DNA from: Siphonodentalium dalli
Lineage: Eukaryota > Mollusca > Scaphopoda > Gadilida > Siphonodentaliidae
Reading direction: 5' to 3'
Length of the DNA: 64,000 nucleotides
Assembly: GCA_032622095.1 (NCBI GenBank)
Contig: CP136062.1
Location: 57,736,420 to 57,800,419 of the forward strand
Part shown: positions 49,001-60,690 of the stretch, piece by piece
How the letters are laid out: each line of letters begins with the position of its first letter
Position numbering within the stretch: the first letter of the stretch is position 1
Position numbers and translations under genes: made by a program
The notes under the pieces: generated by a model
Told to the model about the DNA's origin: nothing
Databases searched by the model: none
What the model saw: only the letters and a program-made list of their open reading frames with translations

Positions 49001-52000
49001 GAGATCTGATGATAATTTGAGAGGTGATTGCTGATTACCTGTTAACAGATTAAGGGTTGCATGGAGATCTGATGATAATTTGAGAGGTGATTGCTGATTA
49101 CCTGTTAACATATTAAGGGTTCCATGGAGATCTGATGATAATTTGAGAGGTGATTGCTGATTACCTGTTAACAGATTAAGGGTTGCATGGAGATCTGATG
49201 ATAATTTGAGAGGTGATTGCTGATTACCTGTTAACATATTAAGGGTTCCATGGAGATCTGATGATAATTTGAGAGGTGATTGCTGATTACCTGTTAACAT
49301 ATTAAGGGTTCCATGGAGATCTGATGATAATTTGAGAGGTGATTGCTGATTACCTGTTAACAGATTAAGGGTTGCATGGAGATCTGATGATAATTTGAGA
49401 GGTGATTGCTGATTACCTGATAACAGATTAAGGGTTGCATGGAGATCCGATGATAATTTGAGAGGTGATTGCTGATTACCTGATAACAGATTAAGGGTTG
49501 CATGGAGATCTGATGATAATTTGAGAGGTGATTGCTGATTACCTGATAACAGATTAAGGGTTGCATGGAGATCCGATGATAATTTGAGAGGTGATTGCTG
49601 ATTACCTGATAACAGATTAAGGGTTGCATGGAGATCCGATGATAATTTGAGAGGTGATTGCTGATTACCTGATAACAGATTAAGGGTTGCATGGAGATCT
49701 GATGATAATTTGAGAGGTGATTGCTGATTACCTGATAACAGATTAAGGGTTGCATGGAGATCTGATGATAATTTGAGAGGTGATTGCTGATTACCTGTTA
49801 ACAGATTAAGGGTTCCATGGAGATCTGTCTGATCTGATGATAATTTGAGAGGTGATTGCTGATTACCTGATAACGGATTAAGGGTTGCATGGAGATCTGA
49901 TGATAATTTGAGAGGTGATTGCTGATTACCTGATAACAGATTAAGGGTTGCATGGAGATCCGATGATAATTTGAGAGGTGATTGCTGATTACCTGTTAAC
50001 ATATTAAGGGTTGCATGGAGATCTGATGATAATTTGAGAGGTGATTGCTGATTACCTGATAACAGATTAAGGGTTGCATGGAGATCTGATGATAATTTGA
50101 GAGGTGATTGCTGATTACCTGTTAACATATTAAGGGTTCCATGGAGATCTGTCTGATCTGATGATAATTTGAGAGGTGATTGCTGATTACCTGATAACGG
50201 ATTAAGGGTTGCATGGAGATCTGATGATAATTTGAGAGTTGATTGTTGATTACCTAATAACATATTAAGGGTTCCATGGCGATCTGATGATAATTTGAGA
50301 GGTGATTGCTGATAACCTGATAACAGATTAAGGGTTGCATGGAGATCTGATGATAATTTGAGAGGTGATTGCTGATTACCTAATAACATATTAAGGGTTC
50401 CATGGCGATCTGATGATAATTTGAGAGGTGATTGTTGATTACCTGATAACAGATTAAGGGTTGCATGGAGATCTGATGATAATTTGAGAGGTGATTGTTG
50501 ATTACCTAATAACAGATTAAGGGTTGCATGGAGATCTGATGATAATTTAAGAGGTGATTGCTGATTACCTAATAACAGATTAAGGGTTGCATGGAGATCT
50601 GGTGATAATTTGAGAGGTGATTGCTAATTACCTAATAACATATTAAGGGTTCCATGGAGATCTGATGATAATTTGAGAGGTGATTGCTGACTACCTGTTA
50701 ACAGATTAAGGGTTGCATGGAGATCTGATGATAATTTGAGAGTTGATTGCTGATTACCTGTTAACAGATTAAGGGTTGCATGGAGATCTGATGATAATTT
50801 GAGAGGTGATTGCTGATTACCTGATAACAGATTAAGGGTTGCATGGAGATCTGATGATAATTTGAGAGGTGATTGCTGATTACCTGATAATGAATTAAGG
50901 GTTTCATGGAGATCTGATGATAATTTGAGAGGTGATTGCTGATTACCTGTTAACAGATTAAGGGTTGCATGGAGATCTGATGATAATTTGAGAGGTGATT
51001 GCTGATTACCTAATAACAGATTAAGGGTTCCATGGAGATCTGATGATAATTTGAGAGTTGATTGCTGATTACCTGATAACGGATTAAGGGTTGCATGGAG
51101 ATCTGATGATGATTTGAGAGGTGATTGCTGATTACCTAATAACAGATTAAGGGTTCCATGGAGATCTGATGATAATTTGAGAGTTGATTGCTGATTACCT
51201 GATAACGGATTAAGGGTTGCATGGAGATCTGATGATAATTTGAGAGATGATTGCTGATTACCTGATAATGAATTAAGGGTTTCATGGAGATCTGATGATA
51301 ATTTGAGAGGTGATTGCTGATTACCTGTTAACAGATTAAGGGTTGCATGGAGATCTGATGATAATTTGAGAGGTGATTGCTGATAACCTGATAACGGATT
51401 AAGGGTTGTATGGAGATCTGATGATAATTTGAGAGGTGATTGCTGATTACCTAATAACAGATTAAGGGTTGCATGGAGATCTGATGATAATTTGAGAGGT
51501 GATTGCTGATTACCTAATAACAGATTAAGGGTTCCATGGAGATCTGATGATAATTTGAGAGTTGATTGCTGATTACCTAATAACAGATTAAGGGTTGCAT
51601 GGAGATCTGATGATAATTTGAGAGGTGATTGCTGATTACCTGATAACGGATTAAGGGTTGCATGGAGATCTGATGATGATTTGAGAGGTGATTGCTGATT
51701 ACCTGATAACGGATTAAGGGTTCCATGGAGATCTGATGATAATTTGAGAGGTGATTGCTGATTACCTGATAATGAATTAAGGGTTTCATGGAGATCTGAT
51801 GATAATTTGAGAGGTGATTGCTGATTACCTAATAACAGATTAAGGGTTCCATGGAGATCTGATGATGATTTGAGAGGTGATTGATGATTACCTGTTAACA
51901 GATTAAGGGTTGCATGGAGATCTGATGATAATTTGAGAGGTGATTGCTGATTACCTAATAACAGATTAAGGGTTCCATGGAGATCTGATGATAATTTGAT

Positions 52001-54110
52001 AGTTGATTGCTGATTACCTGATAACAGATTAAGGGTTCCATGGAGATCTGATGATATTTTGAGAGGTGATTGCTGATTACCTGTTAACAGATTAAGGGTT
52101 CCATGGAGATCTGATGATATTTTGAGAGGTGATTGCTGATTACCTGTTAACAGATTAAGGGTTCCATGGAGATCTGATGATATTTTGAGAGGTGATTGCT
52201 GATTACCTGTTAACAGATTAAGGGTTCCATGGAGATCTGATGATATTTTGAGAGGTGATTGCTGATTACCTGTTAAAAGATTAAGGGTTCCATGGAGATC
52301 TGATGATAATTTGAGAGGTGATTGCTGATTACCTGTTAACAGATTAAGGGTTGCATGGAGATCTGATGATAATTTGAGAGGTGATTGTTGATTACCTAAT
52401 AACAGATTAAGGGTTCCATGGAGATCTGATGATAATTTGAGAGGTGATTGCTGATAACCTGATAACAGATTAAGGGTTGCATGGAGATCTGATGATAATT
52501 TGAGAGGTGATTGCTGATTACCTGATAACAGATTAAGGGTTGCATGGAGATCTGATGATAATTTGAGAGGTGATTGCTGATTACCTGTTAACAGATTAAG
52601 GGTTCCATGGAGATCTGATGATATTTTGAGAGGTGATTGCTGATTACCTAATAACAGATTAAGGGTTGCATGGAGATCTGATGATAATTTGAGAGGTGAT
52701 TGCTGATTACCTGATAACAGATTAAGGGTTGCATGGAGATCTGATGATAATTTGAGAGGTGATTGCTGATTACCTAATAACAGATTAAGGGTTCCATGGA
52801 GATCTGATGATAATTTGAGAGTTGATTGCTGACTACCTGTTAACAGATTAAGGGTTGCATGGAGATCTGATGATAATTTGAGAGGTGATTGCTGATTACC
52901 TGATAACGGATTAAGGGTTGCATGGAGATCTGATGATAATTTGAGAGTTGATTGCTGATTACCTAATAACAGATTAAGGGTTGCATGGAGATCTGATGAT
53001 AATTTGAGAGGTGATTGTTGATTACCTGATAATGGATTAAGGGTTCCATGGAGATCTGATGATAATTTGAGAGGTGATTGCTGATTACCTAATAACAGAT
53101 TAAGGGTTCCATGGAGATCTGATGATATTTTGAGAGGTGATTGCTGATTACCTAATAACAGATTAAGGGTTGCATGGAGATCTGATGATGATTTGAGAGG
53201 TGATTGCTGATTACCTAATAACAGATTAAGGGTTGCATGGAGATCTGATGATGATTTGAGAGGTGATTGCTGATTACCTAATAACAGATTAAGGGTTCCA
53301 TGGAGATCTGATGATATTTTGAGAGGTGATTGCTGATTACCTAATAACAGATTAAGGGTTGCATGGAGATCTGATGATGATTTGAGAGGTGATTGCTGAT
53401 TACCTAATAACAGATTAAGGGTTGCATGGAGATCTGATGATGATTTGAGAGGTGATTGCTGATTACCTAATAACAGATTAAGGGTTCCATGGAGATCTGA
53501 TGATATTTTGAGAGGTGATTGCTGATTACCTAATAACAGATTAAGGGTTGCATGGAGATCTGATGATATTTTGAGAGGTGATTGCTGATTACCTGATAAT
53601 GGATTAAGGGTTGCATGGAGATCTGATGATAATTTGAGAGGTGATTGCTGATTACCTAATAACAGATTAAGGGTTGCATGGAGATCTGATGATATTTTGA
53701 GAGGTGATTGCTGATTACCTAATAACAGATTAAGGGTTGCATGGAGATCTGATGATATTTTGAGAGGTGATTGCTGATTACCTGATAATGGATTAAGGGT
53801 TGCATGGAGATCTGATGATATTTTGAGAGGTGATTGCTGATAACCTGATAACAGATTAAGGGTTGCATGGAGATCTGATGATAATTTGAGAGGTGATTGC
53901 TGATTACCTGATAACATATTAAGGGTTGCATGGAGATCTGATGATAATTTGAGAGGTGATTGCTGATTACCTGATAACAGATTAAGGGTTGCATGGAGAT
54001 CTGATGATAATTTGAGAGGTGATTGCTGATAACCTGATAATGGATTAAGGATTCATGGAGATCTGATGATAATTTGAGAGTTGATTGCTGATAACCTGAT
54101 AACAGATTGA

Positions 54111-54491
54111 CCCTTTACCCAACAAACCGGCCAAATAAAGCTTCAACAGCCAAAAATATCTTCGGTCTGTCTCAATAGAATCATACAAATATGGATATCA
54201 TTGGAACCGGCTCCTTGACCACATTGTGATAGTTACAATTATGCCCTGTGCCAATGCATTCTCTTATATATGCGAGTCGACCATAGGTCGCCTCGCATAT
54301 ATAAGAGAATGCAACGGCCTAAAAAAAATCTTTTTTTTAACACTTTTTACCAATTTTTCTTACATTCTTTAACAATTTTATAATTTTTAATGTGTTAAGC
54401 CAATGCATTCTCTTATATATGCGAGGCAACCTATGGTCGACACATATATAAGAGAATGCATTGGCACAGGGCCCTTCTGTTGGGTAAAGGG
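54111..54491. mobile_element. Palindromic MITE inserted in the satellite (copy 1)
   Basis: A non-satellite insertion bounded by perfect 14-bp inverted termini, CCCTTTACCCAACA and TGTTGGGTAAAGGG. It carries two A-family hairpins (TCTTATATATGCGAG arms) near 54250-54310 and 54400-54470 with a T-rich spacer. The satellite resumes on the right at TTGCATGG. The CCC terminus beside a TTAA-like site (TTGA on the left) is of piggyBac type. Confidence 0.8.
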
Positions 54492-55622
54492 TTGCATGGA
54501 GATCTGATGATAATTTGAGAGGTGATTGCTGATTACCTGATAACGGATTAAGGGTTGCATGGAGATCTGATGATAATTTGAGAGGTGATTGCTGATTACC
54601 TGATAACAGATTAAGGGTTGCATGGAGATCTGATGATATTTTGAGAGGTGATTGCTGATTACCTGATAACGGATTAAGGGTTGCATGGAGATCTGATGAT
54701 AATTTGAGAGGTGATTGCTGATAACCTAATAACAGATTAAGGGTTGCATGGAGATCCGATGATAATTTGAGAGGTGATTGCTGATAACCTGATAACAGAT
54801 TAAGGGTTGCATGGAGATCTGATGATAATTTGAGAGGTGATTGCTGATAACCTGATAACAGATTAAGGGTTCCATGGAGATCTGATGATAATTTTGAGAG
54901 GTGATTGTTGATTACCTGATAACAGATTAAGAGTTGCATGGAGATCTGATAATAATTTGAGAGGTGATTGCTGATTACCTGGTAATGAATTAAGGGTTGC
55001 ATGGAGATCTGATGATAATTTGAGAGGTGATTGCTGATTACCTGATAACAGATTAAGGGTTGCATGGAGATCTGATGATAATTTGAGAGGTGATTGCTGA
55101 TTACCTGATAACGGATTAAGGGTTGCATGGAGATCTGATGATAATTTGAGAGGTGATTGCTGATTACCTGTTAACAGATTAAGGGTTGCATGGAGATCTG
55201 ATGATAATTTGAGAGGTGATTGCTGATTACCTGATAACAGATTAAGGGTTGCATGGAGATCTGATGATAATTTGAGAGGTGATTGCTGATTACCTGATAA
55301 TGGATTAAGGGTTGCATGGAGATCTGATGATAATTTGAGAGGTGATTGATGATTACCTGATAACAGATTAAGGGTTGCATGGAGATCTGATGATAATTTG
55401 AGAGGTGATTGTTGATTACCTGATAACAGATTAAGGGTTCCATGGAGATCTGATGATAATTTGAGAGGTGATTGCTGACTACCTGATAACAGATTAAGGG
55501 TTGCATGGAGATCTGATGATAATTTGAGAGGTGATTGCTGATAACCTGATAACGGATTAAGGATTCATGGAGATCTGATGATAATTTGAGAGTTGATTGC
55601 TGATAACCTGATAACAGATTGA

Positions 55623-56013
55623 CCCTTTACCCAACAAACCGGCCAAGACCGGACAAATAAAGCTTCAACAGCCAAAAATATCTTCGGTCTGTCTCAATAG
55701 AATCATACAAATATGGATATCATTGGAACCGGCTCCTTGACCACATTGTGATAGTTACAATTATGCCCTGTGCCAATGCATTCTCTTATATATGCGAGTC
55801 GACCATAGGTCGCCTCGCATATATAAGAGAATGCAACGGCCTAAACAAAATCTTTTTTTTAACACTTTTTACCAATTTTTCTTACATTCTTTAACAATTT
55901 TATAATTTTTAATGTGTTAAGCCAATGCATTCTCTTATATATGCGAGGCAACCTATGGTCGACACATATATAAGAGAATGCATTGGCACAGGGCCCTTCT
56001 GTTGGGTAAAGGG
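55623..56013. mobile_element. Palindromic MITE inserted in the satellite (copy 2)
   Basis: Nearly identical to 54111-54491 except for a 10-bp addition (near 55650), with the same 14-bp termini and the same position in the monomer. It lies 1512 bp from copy 1, so it arose by duplication of array plus insertion rather than by a second jump. Confidence 0.82.
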
Positions 56014-56452
56014 TTGCATGGAGATCTGATGATAATTTGAGAGGTGATTGCTGATTACCTGATAACGGATTAAGGGTTGCATGGAGATCTGATGATATTT
56101 TGAGAGGTGATTGCTGATTACCTGATAACAGATTAAGGGTTGCATGGAGATCTGATGATATTTTGAGAGGTGATTGCTGATTACCTGATAACGGATTAAG
56201 GGTTGCATGGAGATCTGATGATAATTTGAGAGGTGATTGCTGATAACCTAATAACAGATTAAGGGTTGCATGGAGATCTGATGATAATTTGAGAGGTGAT
56301 TGCTGATTACCTGATAACGTATTAAGGGTTCCATGGAGATCTGACGATCATTTGAGAGGTGATTGTTCAATAGCCTTGAAACTTTTGGCCAAATGAAATT
56401 TTCTTCGGCCATTTAAAAAAAAACAGTGTGAACCTTGTTTGAAAGGCTCGCA

Positions 56453-56682
56453 TACAGTAATGCCCTAAATAATCGACTCCTTAACCACAGCAGAATTATG
56501 GGTAATTTTTCAGGATTTAGTTGGAAATATGGCTTGTTGCCAGCTGTTGTTGCCATTCATTGGAAAGTTCTCAGTGAGAGCTTTCCGATGAATGCCAACA
56601 AGCCATATTTCCGACTAAATCCTGAAAAGTTACCCATAATTCTGCTATGGTTAAGGAGTCGATTATTTAGGGCATTACTCTA
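56453..56682. mobile_element. B-family MITE, complete, right end interrupted
   Basis: A 230-bp hairpin with a small internal addition (CAGCTGTTGTTGC near 56540). Its right end reads ACTC then TA, where the foldback element at 56683 begins. Confidence 0.85.
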
Positions 56683-57391
56683 TAAACACATCAAAAAAAG
56701 AAAGTCCCCTCCTAATATATTTGGTAATATTTTATGAGATATTCGATGGATTTTGACAAAACTTTACGCAAATAAAGTGGTATCTGAGACACAACCTGTG
56801 CGAGGCACCATCCTGTGAGTTATGTTAATATGGCCAGCTGAGCCCGAATTGAATGGAAGGGTGCTTTTCAAAAGTTGCAAAACACTGACATAGAGTGGAC
56901 AGCCACTCCAGTGTTCCATTGTTCACACAAGTTGTTACTGGCTGTAAATGTGGTCCAAAAGTGACACTGTGAGTCCACGTTAACATGTGTGTCATCTTAC
57001 ACCTTGAAGTTTCACGCCGTGAGGAACACAGAGTTATTGAAATCAGTCTCTTTGAAGCCATTTTTTCAGTAAACCGTGTTTCCCACCATGTAGGCCATTG
57101 AGTTACCAACAGATAAGGATGTTCCAAGCCTGTGCGAGAAGTGGGGTCCAAGGCACAGCCGAATGGACTGTGATCATTCTACCTGTATTTTTGCAACTTT
57201 TGAAAAGTGCCCCTATTCTATTCAATTCGTGCTCACTCAGCCATAGCTCACCTCACAGCACAGTGCTTAGCTCACTTGATGTCTCTGGTACCACAAATCA
57301 TTTGTGGAAAGTTTCATTAAAATCCGATTAAATATCTCCAAAAATATTACAGAATATATTAGGGGGGGACTTTCTTTTTTTGAGGTGTTTA
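56683..57391. mobile_element. Foldback element with TA target duplication
   Basis: Inverted ends TAAACACATCAAAAAAAGAA and, reversed from the right, TAAACACCTCAAAAAAAGAA, extending about 38 bp to TAATATATT. TA flanks both sides (56681-56682, 57392-57393). Inner regions are also inverted (GAATTGAATGGAAGGGTGC against GCCCCTATTCTATTCAATTC), so the element is one long imperfect hairpin. It sits in the right end of a B-family MITE. Confidence 0.78.
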
Positions 57392-57753
57392 TAAGAGAAT
57401 GTATTGACACTGGGTTTTCGCAAAATTTCAGGAAGCAAGAAATGCATGAGATTCAAGGCTCAAAATAATAATTTGTTTACTGACTGTCAAAATGACAGGC
57501 ACCAAATGGATGGTGTTGGTCATTTCAAAATGGTGCCTGTCAAATTTTCAGATGTACTGTATGAGACAGTATTTAAATTTCCAATCAACTTATTATTCAT
57601 CAATGATGCGCACATTTTAGTGACCGTCCAATTGCCACCTAGAAAAAACCAAACTTTACGTCGATTAATAAATACACATTCAATTCAACATAATTATATT
57701 CACTATGAATTGATCTGAAATTAAAAAAGGACAAATTTTTATTTTCAATGTCC

Positions 57754-57863
57754 AATTTGGCCAGAAGTGACTCCTTGGACAGATAGATTGTTTAAAGATT
57801 TGCATTGGACAAAATGTCCGACAGATACAGAAGTGTACTGGACATAAGCTATTTTTTGTCAGA
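57754..57863. repeat. 110-bp target-site duplication, left copy
   Basis: Identical base for base to 60691-60800. It starts AATTTGGCCAGAAGTGACTC and ends TTTTTTGTCAGA. The two copies bracket the LINE exactly. Confidence 0.92.
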
Positions 57864-60690
57864 CAATGACCGTGACCGGCCACTTATTTTGAGCCTTGAT
57901 GAAATTGACTATGACTATGACTATGATTATTTATTCATAACTCATTCATATGATATTTACAATTATATACACAGTGTAATAGTATAACATTCAATGAGCT
58001 ATCGGGGACAGCATAACCAAGAAGGTTGTCTACCTGCCGTCCCCGTTGAAAAGTAATATAACTATACATGTAATAATAATTTTAATTTATCTAGGTTTTG
58101 TCTTGTTAACTTTAAAAATTGGTATATAAATGTCTGTTTTTTAATAAATAATAGTATAATTCGTTTGTCGTTCACCGTTCATCGCTCAGTTTGTGATATG
58201 GTATGTAAAGTACAAGCATGTGGAGTATGGATATGTGGATGAGGCCAGCGGAGAATGATAATTGTTTAACCAATGGGTCGGACAAGGCATTCGAATAATA
58301 CATTCATGTATTTCCTGCGATAGGGTGATGATGCACTTGTATTATCTATCATTCTCTCTTGTTATACAATGTCAGTTATCGCTATACGAATATTATACTA
58401 CTTATTACACATCGTTGCAGTCAGGACAATTTTTGTATGTACATTTGGGATTCAGTTGATATGAAGATAGCCTATTTCGAGAGTAATCATTTTTGAACAT
58501 TGTTCGTGTTGGAAGACGTTTTAGTTTGTCGTCCAGGGAATTCCACATCTTCGGAAGATAGTGTTCTGGTAAGTTTTCCGAGAAGACACTTTTCGGTGTC
58601 CCAGATTTGAGCATACCATCTTGTCGCGTGTCATTTTGGGAACTTGTGAAGAAATTTTCAAATGAATTTGGTAACTGGTCATGAAACCAGTCATGCACAA
58701 TGAGATTTGAATGCAGGGTATAGATATCATTAAATTTTAAAATGTCATTTGTTTTAAATAGCGGATCTGTGTGACTATTGTATTTTTTATTGTTTATTAT
58801 GCGCATGGATTTTTTCTGCAGTTTGAATACTCTATCACTTTTATTCGAATTTCCCCATATATGTATAGCATACATCAAATGACTGTGAACTATTGCATAG
58901 TATAACGATTTGAGTGCTTCGCGTGGTAAGAAGTGCTTAATTTTATTCAGACTATAATTTGCGCTGGCAATTCTAGCGCACACATGATTTATGTGATGAT
59001 GAAATTTCAAATTTTCATCCAATTTCACACCTAAATATGTTAATGATTGTTCGTGTCTCGTGTTACCAACCTGTGTAATTTCGGTGTTGTTGATCCTAAG
59101 TGATAGATTATCGCCCCTATGCGAGTTGTTCATAGGATGAAAGAGAATATATTTACATTTTGAAGGATTTATTTGTATATAATTTGCACAACACCATTCG
59201 AAGAATTTTGCTATTTCGGTATTCATATACGCTTTTAAGTCGTGTGTGTTATTACCATATGTATATAGGGTTGTGTCGTCAGCAAATGAAAGTAGCGAGA
59301 GGGTGGTTGCATCTTTCATGTCGTTAACGTAAATTAGAAAAAGAAGAGGTCCTAAAATTGACCCCTGGGGCACTCCACAACTAACATCTAAAGTTTCAGA
59401 GAGGGTATTTTTAAAGCATACACATTGTTGTCTATTAACTAAATAGCTACGAAACCAGTCGTTTGTAAGACCTATAATTCCATAGTGGGATAGTTTAGAT
59501 AAGAGTATTTCATGATTTATAGAGTCAAATGCTTTCGAAAAATCAACTAATAATGCTAATGTTGAATCTCTAGATATTTGGTCATTATTTTGTGCAACTG
59601 AACTTAGGAGTTGAATTATTGGATGGTAGGTTGAGTGTTTGCTACGAAAACCATACTGGTGTTCGTACAATATATCATTGTCGTTAAGAAAGTCTCTGAG
59701 TCTGATGGCCATTATTTTTTCCATAATTTTGGAAAATATAGGAAGTATACTTATCGGTCGATAATTATTGAAATTAGAATTATCGCCCTTTTTAAAGACT
59801 GGAATAACTTTCGCCAGTTTCATGTCATCTGGAAATTTACCCACTTTGAATGAACGATTAATTATGTGGACTAGTGGTTGTGCTACTTCATTAATTGTTA
59901 CTTTCATAAGTTTGCTGGAAATATTATTTAAATCAAGAGTATGTTTTGGTTTTATTTTGAATGCTGTTAGGATTACTTCTTGCTCATTTGTAGGGAGAAG
60001 TTTAAAAATATGTGGATAATGGCCCGTAAGATAATCTACATGTGAGTTTTCAGTATGAGGTATCGAGTTGACTATGTTGTGTCCAACATTAACGAAGAAT
60101 GAATTGAAATGGGATGCAATATCTTTTGGGTCAGATATGCGTTCGCCGTTGTTGATGAATTCGTTTGGTGGTATGACTGATGATTTATTCTTGCTGATTA
60201 TACTTCTAAGGATTTTCCAAGTGGCTTTCATGTTGCCCCTGTTTTCATTGAAAATATTCTTATATTAAAGCGATTTACTCTTCCTGATGACTTTATTATA
60301 TATATTGCAGAATGTTTTATATTTTTTTATGTTTAGATCGGTTGGATTTTTTAGTTTCGTTCTATATAGTTTGTTTTTTGTATGCGAAGACGTTAGGACT
60401 CCAGAAGTGATCCAAGGATTTTGTTTTATGAATCTTTTAGGGATGTGAATATTAGTTACTGGGAAGGCTGTATGGAATGCATCGGTATACGTTGTAATAA
60501 ATCTGTTGTATGATTCGTTTGGACACTGGCAATTGTATACATCATCAAACGATGATGTGGTAAGAATTTGTTTGAACAAGTTCATATTTTTTTGTGAATA
60601 AACTCGCCGATCACGCGTAGAGCTCATAAGTGGCGCCGGTGATTTAGTCCCATGCATGTAGAAACATGCCAAATGATCAGAAACATCGGT
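57864..60690 (-). mobile_element. 5'-truncated Jockey/CR1-like LINE
   Basis: A minus-strand non-LTR retrotransposon between two perfect 110-bp direct repeats. It begins (at the 60690 end) inside the endonuclease domain, keeping only its last motif (SDH within TDVSDHLACF). It then carries the full linker, RT and C-terminal region, and ends at 57864 after a TATGAC/CATAGT short tandem repeat near 57910-57935. The tail is a microsatellite-like run, not poly(A). The element is 2.83 kb, so the 5' half is missing. Confidence 0.88.
58405..60672 (-). pseudogene. LINE ORF2: endonuclease end plus reverse transcriptase
   Basis: One continuous frame of about 755 codons with a single nonsense codon (TAA at 60265-60267). 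After the stop the same frame runs on for 11 codons to a Met at 60231 and then 608 residues. Counting from that Met: NNYRPISILPIFSKIMEKI at about 155-173 (RT fingers), LVDFSKAFDSI at about 228-238 (motif A, catalytic Asp), CGVPQGSILGPLLF at about 285-298 (motif B), SFADDTTLY at about 315-323 (motif C). A Cys-rich end (CTYKNCPDC) follows just before the stop. It would copy LINE RNA into DNA at a nick. With the endonuclease lost by 5' truncation and a stop present it cannot be autonomous. The near-intact frame suggests a recent insertion. Confidence 0.9.

Larger units (their letters stand above)
41420..56371. repeat. 15-kb satellite array of 63-bp units
   Basis: About 220-235 head-to-tail copies of a 63-bp unit, each with a TTAAGGGTT phrase, ATGGAGATCTGATGATAATT, then TTGAGAGGTGATTG and a variable CTGATTACCTGATAAC part. 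Copies differ at a handful of fixed positions (ttGcat/ttCcat, gAtaac/gTtaac/Aataac, cAga/cAta/cGga, gataatt/gatattt/gatgatt, tgCtg/tgTtg). A 72-bp class has a 9-bp insertion that duplicates TCTGTCTGA-like sequence. On the minus strand the unit is open in one frame (21 codons, core SDLHATLN.L.GNQQSPLK) over 46753-41414, 50389-46919 and 53917-50624, with single-base nonsense changes at the breaks. It is treated as satellite DNA, not a gene, because most differences between copies change the amino acid and 63 is a multiple of three. Confidence 0.95.

Noticed and set aside
41414-53917. Three giant minus-strand open reading frames of 21-residue repeats as protein-coding genes
   Set aside because: A 63-bp tandem repeat stays open by arithmetic. 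Variation between copies is mostly amino-acid changing, and there is no unique N- or C-terminal sequence, signal peptide or promoter. Annotated as satellite.
42517-55506. Shorter open frames in a second minus-strand frame of the array (QPLICYQVISNHLSNYHQIS type)
   Set aside because: Shadow frame of the same repeat. It is broken wherever the common gttaac variant creates TAA.
41420-56371. CRISPR-like or telomere-like array (regular repeats, TTAAGGG in each unit)
   Set aside because: Units are directly adjacent with no unique spacers, and the phrase is TTAAGGGTT within a 63-bp unit, not TTAGGG repeats.
57404-57718. 104-codon plus-strand open frame beside the LINE duplication
   Set aside because: No recognisable motif, low-complexity surroundings, starts inside an A-family remnant.
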